From Myxocyprinus asiaticus (taxonomy: Eukaryota > Chordata > Actinopteri > Cypriniformes > Catostomidae), in the NCBI RefSeq assembly GCF_019703515.2, contig NC_059368.1, forward strand, positions 31,036,289 to 31,100,288: DNA of 64,000 bases. Reading direction: 5' to 3'. The notes under the pieces are model-generated. The model had not been told where the DNA came from. It saw nothing but the letters and a program-made list of their open reading frames with translations, and made no database searches. Both the position numbers and the translations under genes were made by a program. This document shows positions 9,366 through 20,949 of the stretch, in pieces. How positions within the stretch are numbered: the stretch's first letter is position 1; the number at the start of each line of letters is the position of its first letter.

Positions 9366-11439
9366 AAATCCAGCAATTCTATAAAGAACGTCTGTAGTGC
9401 ATGAGCGCATGTTAATGAGAGAGGACTCGAATGGCTTTACCTCACCTGTGCTATGCATGATTAAATGTTTATTTTTTATTGTTTTTGATCAACAACTGAC
9501 AGTTAAGAACAGAAAGGGTATTAAAAGAGACATTATTCAATGACAAATGGGTTGCGTGGATCTCATCTTTGGACACACATTACACAGAATAATTTTTACT
9601 CTTAACATGCTGTGAAAGGGTCTCGCTGCTGAATACTTCACGACTACAGTAAACTACACAATTACTGGTGACTGAAAAGTAAACATTTACCAGCCAGCTG
9701 CCAAATATATACATTTTAGTTGCATAGTGTGAAATTTGGTTGCAAATGAGAGTGATTTCTGTGATGAGAGTCATATACTGTATGAATAGTATAGATATGT
9801 GAAGATTCTTAATTTGCTTACAGTAATATCTTTTTTAGTTTTCAGTTTAATTACGCTTACATGTCGTCAATAGTCAAGCAAGTAAAAAAAAAAATGTACT
9901 AGCCAATGGTGATTCATTATTCAACATGTCCATAGAAGGTTGCAGTAAGACAGACTCACAGTCTTACGAAGTCACCATTCCCCACTTAAGGCCATACTGA
10001 GAGTTAACACAATTAGACATAGGGCTAATGGAATCTAGGCAGGCCAGAGATAAATGTGACTTCATTAGCACAAGCCTAGAGAGACTGTCAGTGCAAATTA
10101 CTGATGAAGAAATGTGGTTTCCTTCCTTTACCTCCTCTTGTACACTCCTTCACACACTATCTGTCATTCCCGGAGCATGTGTTTAAAGTCTGGCCTTGGG
10201 ACAGGAGGGAAGAATGATGGAAGGTGGATGAGGGTGGTGAATAAAATGAAAGGAGAACAAAAAGACATGAAATTACATGGAAGTTGAGTCAAACTGGAGA
10301 GGAACAGACAGATGGCAGACAGCCTGGTTTCCACTGCTCAGTGCTGTGTCAAATTTATTTGAAAATCCCAGGAGACAAAAAGTGGGAAGCCATATTGGAT
10401 TGAGTGCTTTCTTGTCTGAACAACGCCTGGCAGAAAACATGCAAAGGACCACTCACATAATGACCTGGTGGGAGAGAGAATCTATCACAGAGAAAGCTTT
10501 CTCTTACATGCACACAAATAACACACAAACTCAAGAAATGGATAGCCATTCTGCAGCTCACAGGCCATTTAATGATTGAAAAAGGTTTTTGAGAGGTTGA
10601 AACCAGAAAATTTGATTCTAGTCTAGCTAGTTGTGGTTGGACATGTTAAAAATGATTTGATTGTATGCATTCATTCATAGTTTTTATAGAGATGCCATTT
10701 TGAAAGTCCATGCTCTCCTTTAACTAAGCTATAGCACAAAGAACAAAATGTTTCCACTGTTCATTAAATTCAGAATCATTTTCCAGTTCTGAAAACACAG
10801 CCTTTTAACCTCCATAAGCCATGGAATGGTTAAAAAAACACTATAACACTATATTGTATAATTTACTTTATGGTTGTGAAATACAGTGTGCTAGCTTTCA
10901 ATTAAAATTTGTTTTTTTTTTTACTGTTCTAAAGAGCATTTTGAAGATAGTTTCACACAATATTGTGCAACAAGGTGCTTCAGCTTACAGCTAATAATTC
11001 AACCAGCAAGTTTACCCTTCTATTTAGACCAGGGCTATTAAATTAAAGTTCCAAGAGGTCCAGTCTCTACATTTCCTTCCCAGCAAATGTCTGGAAAATA
11101 ATACGAAGCTTACATGGTGTCAGTAGTCATATGGAAATGAATTTATATAATATGTATTTTTGAATAGTTTTTATAACTTGCCATGTTGGCAGCAATAGTA
11201 CTTTTTAAATAAATAAGAAATAAATCCTAAACAGTCAAAATAGTCTCTTCAAAACTGGGCAGGGATGAGGACATTGGGGGCCCAGATACAGCCAAAGTAG
11301 TGGGGTCTGAGGGATATTCTATCAAAAGATTAAAATATTTCATCAAGTCTTCATCAGTCGAGGGCACTTCGCAGTTCGTTTTGAAGCTGAATGACAGCAG
11401 TCCAGTTTTTGTGTTTTTACATTCATTTTTACATTTTTT
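9366..11439. other. Non-coding interval
   Basis: No gene or named repeat is recognised. Bases ~10000-10110 are complex, non-repetitive sequence that could be under constraint; without alignment this is only a suspicion. Confidence 0.45.
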
Positions 11440-11456
11440 GGGGGGTAGACCTGACC

Positions 11457-11558
11457 TTGCTAAAGAGAGACGGACTCCATCCCTCCAGGGAAGGTACCAC
11501 TCTCCTCTCTAGTAATTTGGCTCATAGTCTTAATAATGATTTAAAAGTATTTGACTAA
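11457..11558 (+). pseudogene. LINE ORF1, C-terminal end of SGNH-esterase domain
   Basis: The frame reads LLKRDGLHPSREGTTLLSSN and runs to a TAA at 11556-11558. DGLHPS is the DxxH block of SGNH/GDSL hydrolases, which holds the catalytic Asp and His. Such esterase domains are known in ORF1 of CR1-like LINEs. The N-terminal part with the catalytic Ser is not recognisable upstream. Confidence 0.7.
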
Positions 11559-11761
11559 CTGGGGCCCAGGTCAGGAAGAAGACAAACTGGTTAATCCGAA
11601 CGTCTGCTAGCTGCCTTGAGACATCACTCAGGTCACATAAACTACAACACATAGAGACTGTAATCACCTATATATCATATAGAGACTGTGTCTGTTCCCC
11701 GAACTACCAAACACAAAATTCTCACTAAATCATTTAGAAAAAAATTGTATTACGGTCAAAC

Positions 11762-12013
11762 TTGAAAAAAACAAAAAATATTAAAGATAAACATCATATG
11801 AAGGTAGGGCTACTAAACATTAGATCTTATTCTACCAAAGCACTAATTGTAAATGATATTATTACAGATCATAGTTTGGATGCGCTCTGTTTGACCGAAA
11901 CTTGGCTTAAACCAGATGAATATATTAGTTTAAATGAATCTACTCCCCCAGGTTATTGTTATAAACATGAGCCTCATCTGAAGGGTTGAGGAGGAGGTGT
12001 TGCTACAATTTAC
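11762..12013 (+). pseudogene. LINE ORF2, start of APE-type endonuclease
   Basis: The frame starts at 11762 and shows the endonuclease motifs [13 protein letters not shown] (metal-binding Asn), [14 protein letters not shown] (catalytic Glu) and [18 protein letters not shown] at 11987-11989 interrupts the block between HLKG and GGGVATIY, probably a CGA-to-TGA change. The sequence ends at the hAT-like boundary. The endonuclease would nick target DNA to prime reverse transcription; this stub has no RT. Confidence 0.85.
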
Positions 12014-12014
12014 T

Positions 12015-12720
12015 AGGGCTGCCCCCTGACCAAAGATTTCCCTAGTCGACTAGTAGGCGTTAGTTTAAGCCATTAGTCAACTAGTCGCACATTTATGATA
12101 TTAATTTAATTTAATTTACTTAAATATATAATATTTTGGGGGGCATCAGAAAATGGTTTGAGTTCCAGGGCTGAGAAAGAATGTTATAAGTAACATTGCT
12201 AACACTGTTCTACATTATAGAGAAATACTAAACCATAATAATGAGCATTTAAAATATAAATTTTACAAGTGCATACACGAAGCGAGCCACAGCGACACAA
12301 AAGCGGTAATGATTCTGAATGTGTCGGAAAAACCAGCAATGAGACTGTCTGAACATTTTGTTAATTTATAGAGAGAAATGCACATTAGAGTTGTGCCGAC
12401 AGATGATGATCTTGGTGATCGACAATGGTCAGAGTGATCGCCAATAGCTGATGCCTTTGATGAAGTCAAGATGATATTTGGCTCATTTTCCCATTAATGT
12501 ATTAAATTATTATTATTATTATTAGGCTATTATGACTATCAAATTAATATTACAAATAATTTGCCTGTAGACGCACAGACACGTGCTTGAAGAAACACAC
12601 GTTATTATATTATTAAGAACAGATGACAGAAAAGCCATCTATGCGCATTTATGACACGCTGTTTGTACGGAGGCGTGCAGTCTCGTGGAACACGTGTATG
12701 TAAAAGGTTCTCACTCTTAC
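12015..12720 (+). mobile_element. hAT-like element fragment
   Basis: It begins AGGGCTGCCCCCTGACCAAA and has the CTAGTCGACTAGT motif seen at the ends of a common fish hAT-like family. I cannot find the matching 3' end, so the right boundary is arbitrary. A poly(T) run follows at 12738-12760. Confidence 0.45.
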
Positions 12721-13049
12721 TTTGTTTCTGTCTTCTGAATTTTTTTTTTTTTTTTTTTTGCAAGAACAGTACTATCTATGAGTGCTGCAAATGACCTCAG
12801 ACATCTCACTTTATTTCCACAGAGCAGTTCATTATGACCACAATTCTGCAGCCTATACATCTGTTATTAAAACATAAAGTAATACAAAAACACGTTCACC
12901 TCGAACCATGATTTATATTTCAGTGATTATTATTATCATTATAATTATTATTTTTACATTTATAATTGTTTTTATGTCTTAATTTGTGGAAGTAATTTTC
13001 CTACTGCATGTTTAGATGGATACTTGCCTGACGGTAAATGGAAAGGTGG
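12721..13049. other. Non-coding interval, AT-rich
   Basis: Contains poly(T) and ATT-rich runs and nothing recognisable as a gene. Confidence 0.4.
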
Positions 13050-13443
13050 TTACAAACAGAAGGGAAGGAGAACACAGGGAAACCGGTTTTTCCAGGCTCA
13101 GGTAGGACTTTTAATAGGCCACTTCAATGCTTTACAACTGCACAAACTCGTCAGCTTCACAGGCACATAGACTTAAAATCATTAGCTTCACAGGCACTAG
13201 TAACTTAAACACAACAGCTTCACAAACATAACAGATTAAAGGTAGCAGCTTCAGGAGCACCGTGGCCTTCCTTGTGCCAGACTCTCTCACTCTCTCTGCT
13301 GGTGGTGTGGCTGCTTATATGCTGCTCTCCCCATGCTCACTGGAATTAGAGACCGGTGTTACACATAATCTGGCTCAGGTACAAGCGCCCTTACCGCTTT
13401 CTCTCTCTCCAGATGGACGCTCAACCATGCCCCCGCTGCCACA
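13050..13443 (-). repeat. Antisense solo LTR, Gmr1-like family
   Basis: Read on the minus strand it starts TGTGGCAGCGGGGGCATGG and follows the 3' LTR at 3399 through the GAGAGAGAGAAAG block, TGAGCCAGAT and the AGCTTCAC-type repeats. A TATA-like CATATAAGC lies at ~13316-13324. No internal coding sequence is attached, so it is probably a solo LTR. The inner boundary near 13050 is approximate and no target duplication is clear. Confidence 0.72.
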
Positions 13444-13463
13444 CCGATGTAATTGGATATTGT

Positions 13464-13487
13464 GATATATATATATATATATATATA
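13464..13487. repeat. (AT)n microsatellite
   Basis: Pure dinucleotide run of about 12 units just outside the solo LTR. Confidence 0.95.
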
Positions 13488-14789
13488 AAACGTGTTTCAT
13501 CTTTTCCAATATGGTACATGTACAAATTCAGCTGCATTTAACCTGAAAAGAATGTGAGGATGCTGACAGTCTATTGCAGTCATGCTGTGCATTACAAAGA
13601 TTGACAACCATGTTTTTTTGGGTCCAAAGCCTTGGTTTCTGCTGACTCACTGAGTTGTCATGGTGAAATGTGGTCGCCTTGACAATGTAAAAGAGATTCC
13701 ACGCATGAGCATAGTGCATCAGAAGAGGAGATATACAAACAAACCAGACAGATTGTATGCATAACACTTTAATTAGTTTCTCTTCCCCCTCATAGTCTAG
13801 CGGTTATTAACATTTCCACCCCCTAAACTCAATCCATGGCCTTGTGGGGGATATCCGAAGCAGCAGAATGCAAGTTTGCAAATATTTAAAGTCAGCATGG
13901 TTTCAAACCAATAGTCCAACATTTTTTGTAAAGATTTGTCTCTTAAGTTGTTCATATATAAAAGGCTTTGAATTTTACTCTCAACACACTGTTTGTTCAT
14001 TTCAGTGCCTATCCAAATGTGCCAAATTGTCTGTGTACACTTTACATATGAACACCTACGCATACGAATGAGATCAAACTGGTTTAATAAATGTGTGCAT
14101 TTGTATTTGATTATTGTGTGCAACAGTAGATGGCATTTCCTACTGCATCAGCTGACAGACAGCAGAGCTAGCTGGAACAGAAACTAATTGCTGTGTCTGA
14201 GAGACTCATTGATACAAAAACCATGTCGAGCGTAGCCAACCATGTCCCATTTCAACAAAGCATGTAAGAGGAATCAATCGACCAGGAGCAATGCCATTAC
14301 ACATATGCAGAAGGACACTTGTGTGCAGGTGCCTCAGAAATTGCTCTGTCTGTTTTGATTCACTAAAAAGAATTTGTTCATAAGAGTTACTTGTTTGTGA
14401 ATCGTAATACACGCGCTGGATGTTGTTGTGTTCGCCCGCGAGGACAAACTAATTTGGAAGACGTACTTGCCATTTTTTTTGTGGTATACAGTCTTTTTAT
14501 CTCAGCAACATTCAATTCAGACTGCAAACGGACATTCACATCTTGGGAAAATATGTTTTCTTTAGCCGTGGGGCCGTAGATTCTGCAGTTGGGGAGCAAC
14601 ACTGCTGGAACACAGTTCAAGAAACTGCCGTTTCGCATGTCAATTTCAGCACTGATTGCGCCTGCTAAAATTAGTGAATAAGACGCAGGTATTTGCACTG
14701 AAATACCAGTGGCGCAACTGTTTAGTGAATTCCACCCCTAGGTGTTTTTGTGTATGTGTATGCAACTTTCATGTCTTAAGTGCATTTAG
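13488..14789. other. Non-coding interval
   Basis: Several short overlapping frames on both strands show no recognisable domain and no repeat family I know. Confidence 0.4.
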
Positions 14790-14900
14790 CAACCTGGTCT
14801 TATGTAATCATGTTACCATACATGCATTTAAATAAAAATAATTTTTAAGTGGTTTGCAGTTTCCTGGTAAAATGAACACTAGAGGCACTACAACAACAAC
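14790..14900 (+). repeat. Dispersed repeat, copy 1
   Basis: Bases from AACCTGGTCT to CACTACAACAAC match the reverse complement of 19775-19900, including GTTTCCTGG and AATGAACACTAGAGGCACTA. It is an unclassified interspersed repeat. Confidence 0.65.
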
Positions 14901-15100
14901 TTTTAGGCTATTCACTTTCACACAAATCAGTTTATTCGTTTATTAACACTTACTTTTCACCCTGTTGCTCACATATTGCTATCATATGACATAACACTTT
15001 TATTAAAGCACATTACTTGTAATGTGATATGTTTCAATATATGTATTACATAATGAACTACAAGCCAATTTAAAAGCTTGTTCGTGTGCGATCAAATTGT

Positions 15101-15235
15101 GCGGTAGCACAACTGATAGAGTGTTGCACTTGCAATCCATAGGATCTGGGCACGAGTCCAGAAGAGCATGCAAGCCAGCATGAGCGGAAAATGTCATCAA
15201 AGCACCACAAAATGATGTGGTTGCTTCAGGAATTA
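15101..15235 (+). repeat. Degraded tRNA-derived SINE head
   Basis: The stretch GCGGTAGCACAACTGATAGA (A-box-like) followed by GTTGCACTTGCAATCC and GCACGAGTCC (B-box-like) resembles a tRNA-Ala-like SINE promoter. It is too diverged to be a working tRNA gene, and the stem positions do not pair well. Confidence 0.45.
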
Positions 15236-15344
15236 CATTTTTCATGTCACAGTTGCTTTTTACGACACTATCAGTTAGGTTTAGGTTTATGATTAGGGTA
15301 AGGTGGTTGGTTTTGTCGATTTAAAACTCGATGGAACACAACAC

Positions 15345-15739
15345 TTAAAGGTACACTCAGTAATTTTTTCCTCATTAAAAAAAAGATTAATTTCTAAAGA
15401 CATGAATTGTTATTTTGCAATACAAGTAGGAAATCATGACCACTCACATTGAAATGAAGACTTTAGGCATATCAGTAATCTTATAAATGCTGTTTTATTC
15501 TACATTCAGAGTGTCCGCACATGGGGGCTCTCATGTTAGAATCACATAACCAGCTGAATACTACTTGCTTAATCTTAGTAACCGTCCTGTTATTTGACAC
15601 TTTCACTCATTGATTAAAGTAATCATGGCTGACTGTGAATACTACATTTCTACTTTGGCACCTGAAACTGAAAACTATTGATTTTAAATGATGCAGTCCA
15701 AGATGACACAAAGACAAAAGTTACTGAGTGCACCTTTAA
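15345..15739. mobile_element. MITE with TTAA ends (395 bp)
   Basis: The left end TTAAAGGTACACTCAGTAAT and the right end ATTACTGAGTGCACC-like complement (AAAGTTACTGAGTGCACCTTTAA read forward in parts) are imperfect inverted repeats of ~24 bp. TTAA stands at each edge, the target used by piggyBac-type transposases. No ORF lies inside. Confidence 0.7.
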
Positions 15740-16085
15740 ACCTCATCCATTTGAGAGAAACTTTAACTCAGTGGACATTTCACTTTGGAACTGCCATGAT
15801 ACATGTTAGACACTATGAAATATAATTTTGCAAAACTGTCACCCCAGTCACAATATTTTCTGGCTGGCATTTTGAGGCTTAATGTAATATACATGAGTAC
15901 TCTTCAACAGTTCACAGCTGACATGCACTTAAAACCTTGAAATATGGCATAATCTAAATAAAACTAACTCACCATTTCACATGCATGCAGAACCAACCTT
16001 TCCAAATCAAAGACAGTACGCAAGGGCCTTTGCCTACACACTTTGCTCAAATCATAGCATTCTGTAGTCAAATAACCGCTAAACT
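15740..16085. other. Non-coding interval
   Basis: Nothing recognisable. Confidence 0.4.
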
Positions 16086-16829
16086 AGGGATGTGCCCGAA
16101 GCCGAATACCCTATTCGGAAAGGCACGAATAATGACTTCAAAACAAATAAAGGATTCATCAGAATAATCTTTAAAAATATTAGTTTGACTGATAATCCAA
16201 GAAACACAAGCATAAAGCGACATTGAAAAATGAACATATTCTAAATTACAACGAATTTACGAATCTGTGCAGCCAATATTTCTAAAGTGTAAACCTTATG
16301 AATGAAAATGCACACGGTGTGATTTCAGATTGGATGGCCACAGTCTCAACAGTGATTCAGTCTCTGTAAATTATGCACGTCTGGAGCTTGTCAAGTGTAA
16401 TATTAACTAAAATACGACATCATGTACACTTTCCACTTCTTGAAATGACTATGTTAATGTATCACACGATTCACACGTATTGATTCCTATGTTTTCATTT
16501 ATAGCCTAAACCTGAGCGCGATGTTAAATTCCTGACCTGAATGATTTCATCTTGCCGTCTCTTAAAGTTGACCACCTTTATATTCACATCAGCGATAAAG
16601 GTAATTATCTGGTTAAGACTTTATTCGGAAAAATGTTTAAATGCTCCATATAGTATTCATCTATTCTGAATATTCCTGCTTATGTAAAACAAAGAAACTG
16701 AAACATGCTTTGTCTTTTTTCTTCTTTAAACTGTGCTAAATTTGAGAATGTTAAGTGTTCCTGAGCTCTGAAAGGCGCTGTATAAATTTAACATTTAATT
16801 AATATTATTATTATGATATTATTATTATT

Positions 16830-17066
16830 TGTGACAAGGACGAGGGCATGGCCAGGCTGTGAGGGTGCACAGCCAGCACTGAATCAGATGATCAGCTGGA
16901 CAGCGAGATAAATGTTAGCTAGTTTGAGAGAGAGAGAGTCATGCGGCTGTGCTGCATGTGTGTCTGTGTCCTTATGTTTTATGTTAAGTTAATTTATATA
17001 ATTAATCTTCACGTTGACTGTTCAGACAGTTCCTGCCTCCTCCTTGCCCATCCTTTACCTGTTACA
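16830..17066. repeat. Putative solo LTR nested in the hAT-like element
   Basis: The 237-bp block starts TGTGACAAGG and ends CTGTTACA, the TG...CA form of an LTR, and contains a GAGAGAGAGAGAG tract like the Gmr1-type LTR at 3399. TTATT flanks both sides, although in an ATT-repeat context. It is missing from the second copy of the host element. Confidence 0.5.
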
Positions 17067-17516
17067 TTATTATTATTATTATTATTTTTCTTTTTCACCC
17101 AATTTGGAATGCCCAATTCCCAATGCGCTTTTAAGTCCTCGTGGTCGCGTAGTGATTCGCCTCAATCCGGGTGGTGGAGGACGAATCCCAGCTGCCTCCG
17201 CGCCTGAGACCGTCAACCCGCACATCTTATCACGTGGCTTGTTGAGCGCATTGCCACGGAGACATAGCGCGTGTGGTGGCTTCACGCCATCCACCGCGGC
17301 ATCCACCATCAACTCACCACGCGCCCCACTGAGAACGAACCACATTATAGCGACCACGAGGAGGTTACCCCATGTGACTCTACCCTCCCTAGCAACCGGG
17401 CCAATTTGGTTGCTTAGGAGACCTGATTGGATTCACTCAGCATGCCCTGGGATTCGAACTAGCGAACTCCAGGGGTGGTAGCCAGCGTCTTTTACCACTG
17501 AGCTGCCCAGGCCCCT
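17067..17516 (-). mobile_element. tRNA-derived SINE (~430 bp)
   Basis: On the minus strand the head reads GGGGCCTGGGCAGCTCAGTG (A-box region) and carries AGTTCGAATCCC (B box of RNA polymerase III promoters). A GC-rich body follows, then a tail CAATTTGGAATGCC-like complement and an ATT-repeat end. The frames predicted inside it are by-products. It sits in an ATT microsatellite that the empty copy also has (23038-23060). Confidence 0.82.
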
Positions 17517-18005
17517 ATTATTATTATTATTAAACTAAATAATGGTGTCCCATCATAAAAATTCCTGATAGACTTATGGGACTTTCACCTGTTTGTAGGC
17601 TACATTGATTTATTATATTTCTTTTAATGCTTGAATTTGTTTTTATTATTCACTGCAAAATGCGTGCTTGACATTTCACATTGAGCTTGACACCTCCTGC
17701 CTTCAGAATGTTGTTATACATGAACAGACGAACGAAAATTCTGTTTCAGGCAGATATTAATATCAGAAATACCAGGACATATTCCACAGTTAATGTGGCC
17801 AACGAATTCAACTTCATCTGGTAAGAATTTTTTTTAAATTATAATTTTATTAAATAATAATTGTTTAATAATAATAAAAATAATAATAATTATTATAATT
17901 AGGCTATTATTATGAAAAGGCATACACAAGGCATATTTTATTAATAGAAACTATAATTGTAAGAGTAACATTTAAAAATGGGTGTTTCATTTCTTTTTAA
18001 CGCAC

Positions 18006-19774
18006 TTCCAAATTCTTGCTTCGACCAGTACATTATGCCTAAAATGGTCAATACCTCTCCTTAATAATGACGTTTAATGCAATACAATATCATGTTAGCC
18101 ACAAAAAAAAAACAAACAAAAAAAAAAAAACTTTACAAAAATGAATCTCCCGTACCTTATACAACCACTCAGAACCAAAAGCCCTGACACAGTGCCTACA
18201 GTGTACCCACACAGCAAAGAGTTCGTACATCTCATAGATGTCATCTTACAGCCCCTTATAAACTCATACAACTGCTACATACTGCATTTTAAACAAGCAT
18301 CTCACTGTCCCCTCTCACAAATATGCCCACTTACACACATCTGTACTCTGTGCTGTAACTACATCATCATATGCCACCGTGTTCCCCCTAAAAGGAAGAA
18401 TCCTCTACCTTCACTCCCGTGCAGTCCCGATTCTGCTGTCAGTCAAGCACGCCTCCTCCCTGAGTTCCTTTTCACACCTGAAGAGCGTTGCCTTCTTGAT
18501 TTCCTCCTCCAACCTCGTAAAATCAAAGCAAGGTGTCAATGGGACCCAGGAAGGTTAGAGGAAGCCTCTGTCTTTCTAGCAGTCTCTCTGCTGTGGTGTC
18601 TGTGACTATCCCGGAATCAGATAGGAATCCTCTGTTGCAGCAGTATCAGCGGCAGTCGACCGACTCACTAGCTCAATGAGGGTGACTACAGGACTACTGC
18701 AGAAACAACAGCATCAGGCTCGTTCACACACAAACACACACATACACACACACAAACACACACACCAGGCCACATTACTCCTGCTTTCACTCCACTCTAC
18801 CTTATTCTACAGAAAAGCAGCACCACTTTAATGGACGCTTTTCACATTTACGTGTTTGGAACGCGGAAGTAAACTATAGCAAGGTAAATGTCTAAATGGG
18901 AGACCAAAGCAAATATTATTTTTGCATTTCCATTTGATTCAACAGCAAAACAAAAAAATCCACTATTATGTTTCTGACTTTCCAAAAGGAAAACAATTTT
19001 ACTTTTACTCCCTCAGCAACTGTATTTGAAACCCTGTTGCAGTTTGACTAGTTTTTTAACAAAAACTGCAGCGATAAAATAAATGTATGTTAAGTATTAA
19101 AAAATGTAATAATAATTGTTAGATTTACACTGCTAAATGAAGGCAGACAAGCCTTATCAAAGTCTGTGAAAAGGGTCCACTGCTCACTGTGATTCCTCCA
19201 TTTCACTCATCCATTCTGAATTACCTTGTTCCATAAGTATCCCTGATGCAAGTGTTTTCCTCCTCCTGGGATTTCCAGAAATGTAGCTTGTCTGTATAAG
19301 CTGGGAGAGACAACTCAGAGTGAAAACAGCTTTTTAGGATGTGTCTGGTGGAAAATATGGATTAAGCATGACTCAGATGCTACAGCATTCTCTACAGTTA
19401 TGTATTCATTCACTATGGGATGCAAAAATGTAAAAGCTGAAAATGTGCAAGGAGTTATTTCCACCTAATATGGCCCTTTAAATGACTTTCATTCAGTTGT
19501 ATTAAATACTACTTTTAAATAGATGACAAATAATTTTTATAGTGCAGAAAGCATAGAAGAGACAACACTAATATTAGTTCTAAGGAGCAAAGGTGATTCA
19601 TATTGCTTTAAAAAAAATCACATGTAAAAGGGTGTTTACACTAACAGTGATTTGAAGCAATAAAGCAACCACTATCAAAAGTTGAGGAGAGGTAACAGAG
19701 TGAAAAATACATTTTTATAAAATAAAAATCAGCAATTGCACATGTGATTTGTGTAACAATGATAAAACCACACA
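18006..19774. other. Non-coding interval
   Basis: Contains an A-rich run (18103-18131) and a CA-rich patch (18725-18768). A 154-residue frame at 18141-18605 has no recognisable domain. Bases ~18420-18700 have balanced composition and could be an untranslated exon, but I see no supporting splice or promoter structure. Confidence 0.4.
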
Positions 19775-19900
19775 GTTGTTGTAGTGCCTCTAGTGTTCAT
19801 TTCACCAGGAAACTGCAATGAAATGCAGAAAGCAGCACGTACAAGTCAGTTTGCAAAAATTTACATAGAGTAACGTTAATTCTATGAGACCAGGTTGGGA
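19775..19900 (-). repeat. Dispersed repeat, copy 2 (inverted relative to 14790)
   Basis: Reverse complement of the repeat at 14790-14900, slightly longer, ending CCAGGTTGGGA at 19900. Confidence 0.65.
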
Positions 19901-20326
19901 CAGCAAGACTAAGTTGTTAAATTTTAAATAATTTCAAGCTATAGAAAGTTCACATTTTTAATTAAATTGTATTGTATTATATTTCCAGGAGTGTTGGTTA
20001 TTAATGTTTTTGAGACGTTCAAGACATTACTGCTGATTTTCTCTAAAGCTGAATAAATACAAAAACAGCACTTGTCTTGTGTGCGTGGTTTTCTCTCAAG
20101 CTGTATCACGTTGCATGATTGACGGGTCTCAAAACCCCCCACGACTCAAATCAGCACAGCAAAAAAGTATGCGCACACATTTAATTAAAGCAAAATTATC
20201 TTGAACTCCAACAGCTCTCACAACATATTGTTAAGCATCAAGAATACCACTTTCCTCAATAAATGTATCATACAAAAGAATTTTGTTAATACACAACAAA
20301 AATACAGGCTTGAGAACATCGACATA

Positions 20327-20903
20327 GGGTCTGTTCCAAAACCTAGAGTGAGCGTCCTCCAGAGGCAGCATTTTAAGACATCATAGGCATGCTCCTGACA
20401 TGAAGGCTGTTCCAAAAGCTAGATATCTTAATTATGCTGCCTCTAAGGTACCATCGAATGTATCCTTCCCCGGGTAGGCAATCCCAGTATGCACAGTGAT
20501 GAGCTCTGTGGAAAAATAAATCCAAGATGCTGGACGAAGCGAGAGAAATTTAGATTATAAATATACTTATAATACATTCAATACTGAAAAGTATCAATAG
20601 TTTAATATGACACAAAATCGACTATTTTACCCAAAATGTTTGTGTGTCGTGCATATTTAGGCTCATTAGAGGATTGCGTAATTTCTCTTGAGTCACCTGT
20701 ATTGAAATCAGTTGTGAGTCGAGTGTCCCATGCGCGGCGCGTGAGAAGCGCTGTTTGAATGATGTGCGGAGCTGTCGCCTATGTAGAGTGTTCCAAATCG
20801 CTCTCTTATGAGGCATCATTTCAGTAAGGATGCTGCCATAGAAGACAGCTGCCTATGTAGGCAGTAGACAGCGAGGCAGCTCACTAAGCTTTGGAACAGT
20901 CCC
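20327..20903. mobile_element. MITE with ~25-bp inverted ends
   Basis: The left end GGGTCTGTTCCAAAACCTAG pairs with the right end, whose complement reads GGGACTGTTCCAAAGCTTAG; both continue with AGTGAGC. The 577-bp interior has no transposase. Target duplication is not clear. The motif GTTCCAAA recurs inside, near the ends. Confidence 0.65.
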
Positions 20904-20949
20904 ACAGGGTGCTTTAAGGTGAATGCTCATACAAAATTGTAATAATTGC

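Larger units (their letters stand above)
11440..12014 (+). mobile_element. CR1/L2-type LINE fragment (ORF1 end, spacer, ORF2 start)
   Basis: The end of an esterase-bearing ORF1, a ~200-bp spacer and the start of an endonuclease-bearing ORF2 follow each other in the order known for two-ORF CR1/L2-type LINEs of fish. The fragment is cut at 12014 where a hAT-like end begins. The reverse transcriptase part is missing. Confidence 0.75.
16086..18005 (+). mobile_element. hAT-like non-autonomous family, copy 1 (with two nested insertions)
   Basis: It begins AGGGATGTGCCCGAAGCCGA and matches the copy at 22335-23878 over most of its length (CAGCCAATATTTCTAAA, TACGACATCAT, TTAATATCAGAAATACCAGG, AAGGCATATTTTATTAATAG). 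The match is interrupted by a solo-LTR-like block (16830-17066) and a SINE (17067-17516) that copy 2 lacks. No transposase and no matching 3' terminus are visible, so the right end marks where the similarity stops. Confidence 0.68.

Noticed and set aside
17067..17516. tRNA gene on the minus strand
   Set aside because: A and B boxes are present, but the sequence runs on into a long SINE body and an ATT tail, with no good acceptor stem.
18141..18605. 154-residue frame as a host exon
   Set aside because: No domain, codon bias or splice context recognised.
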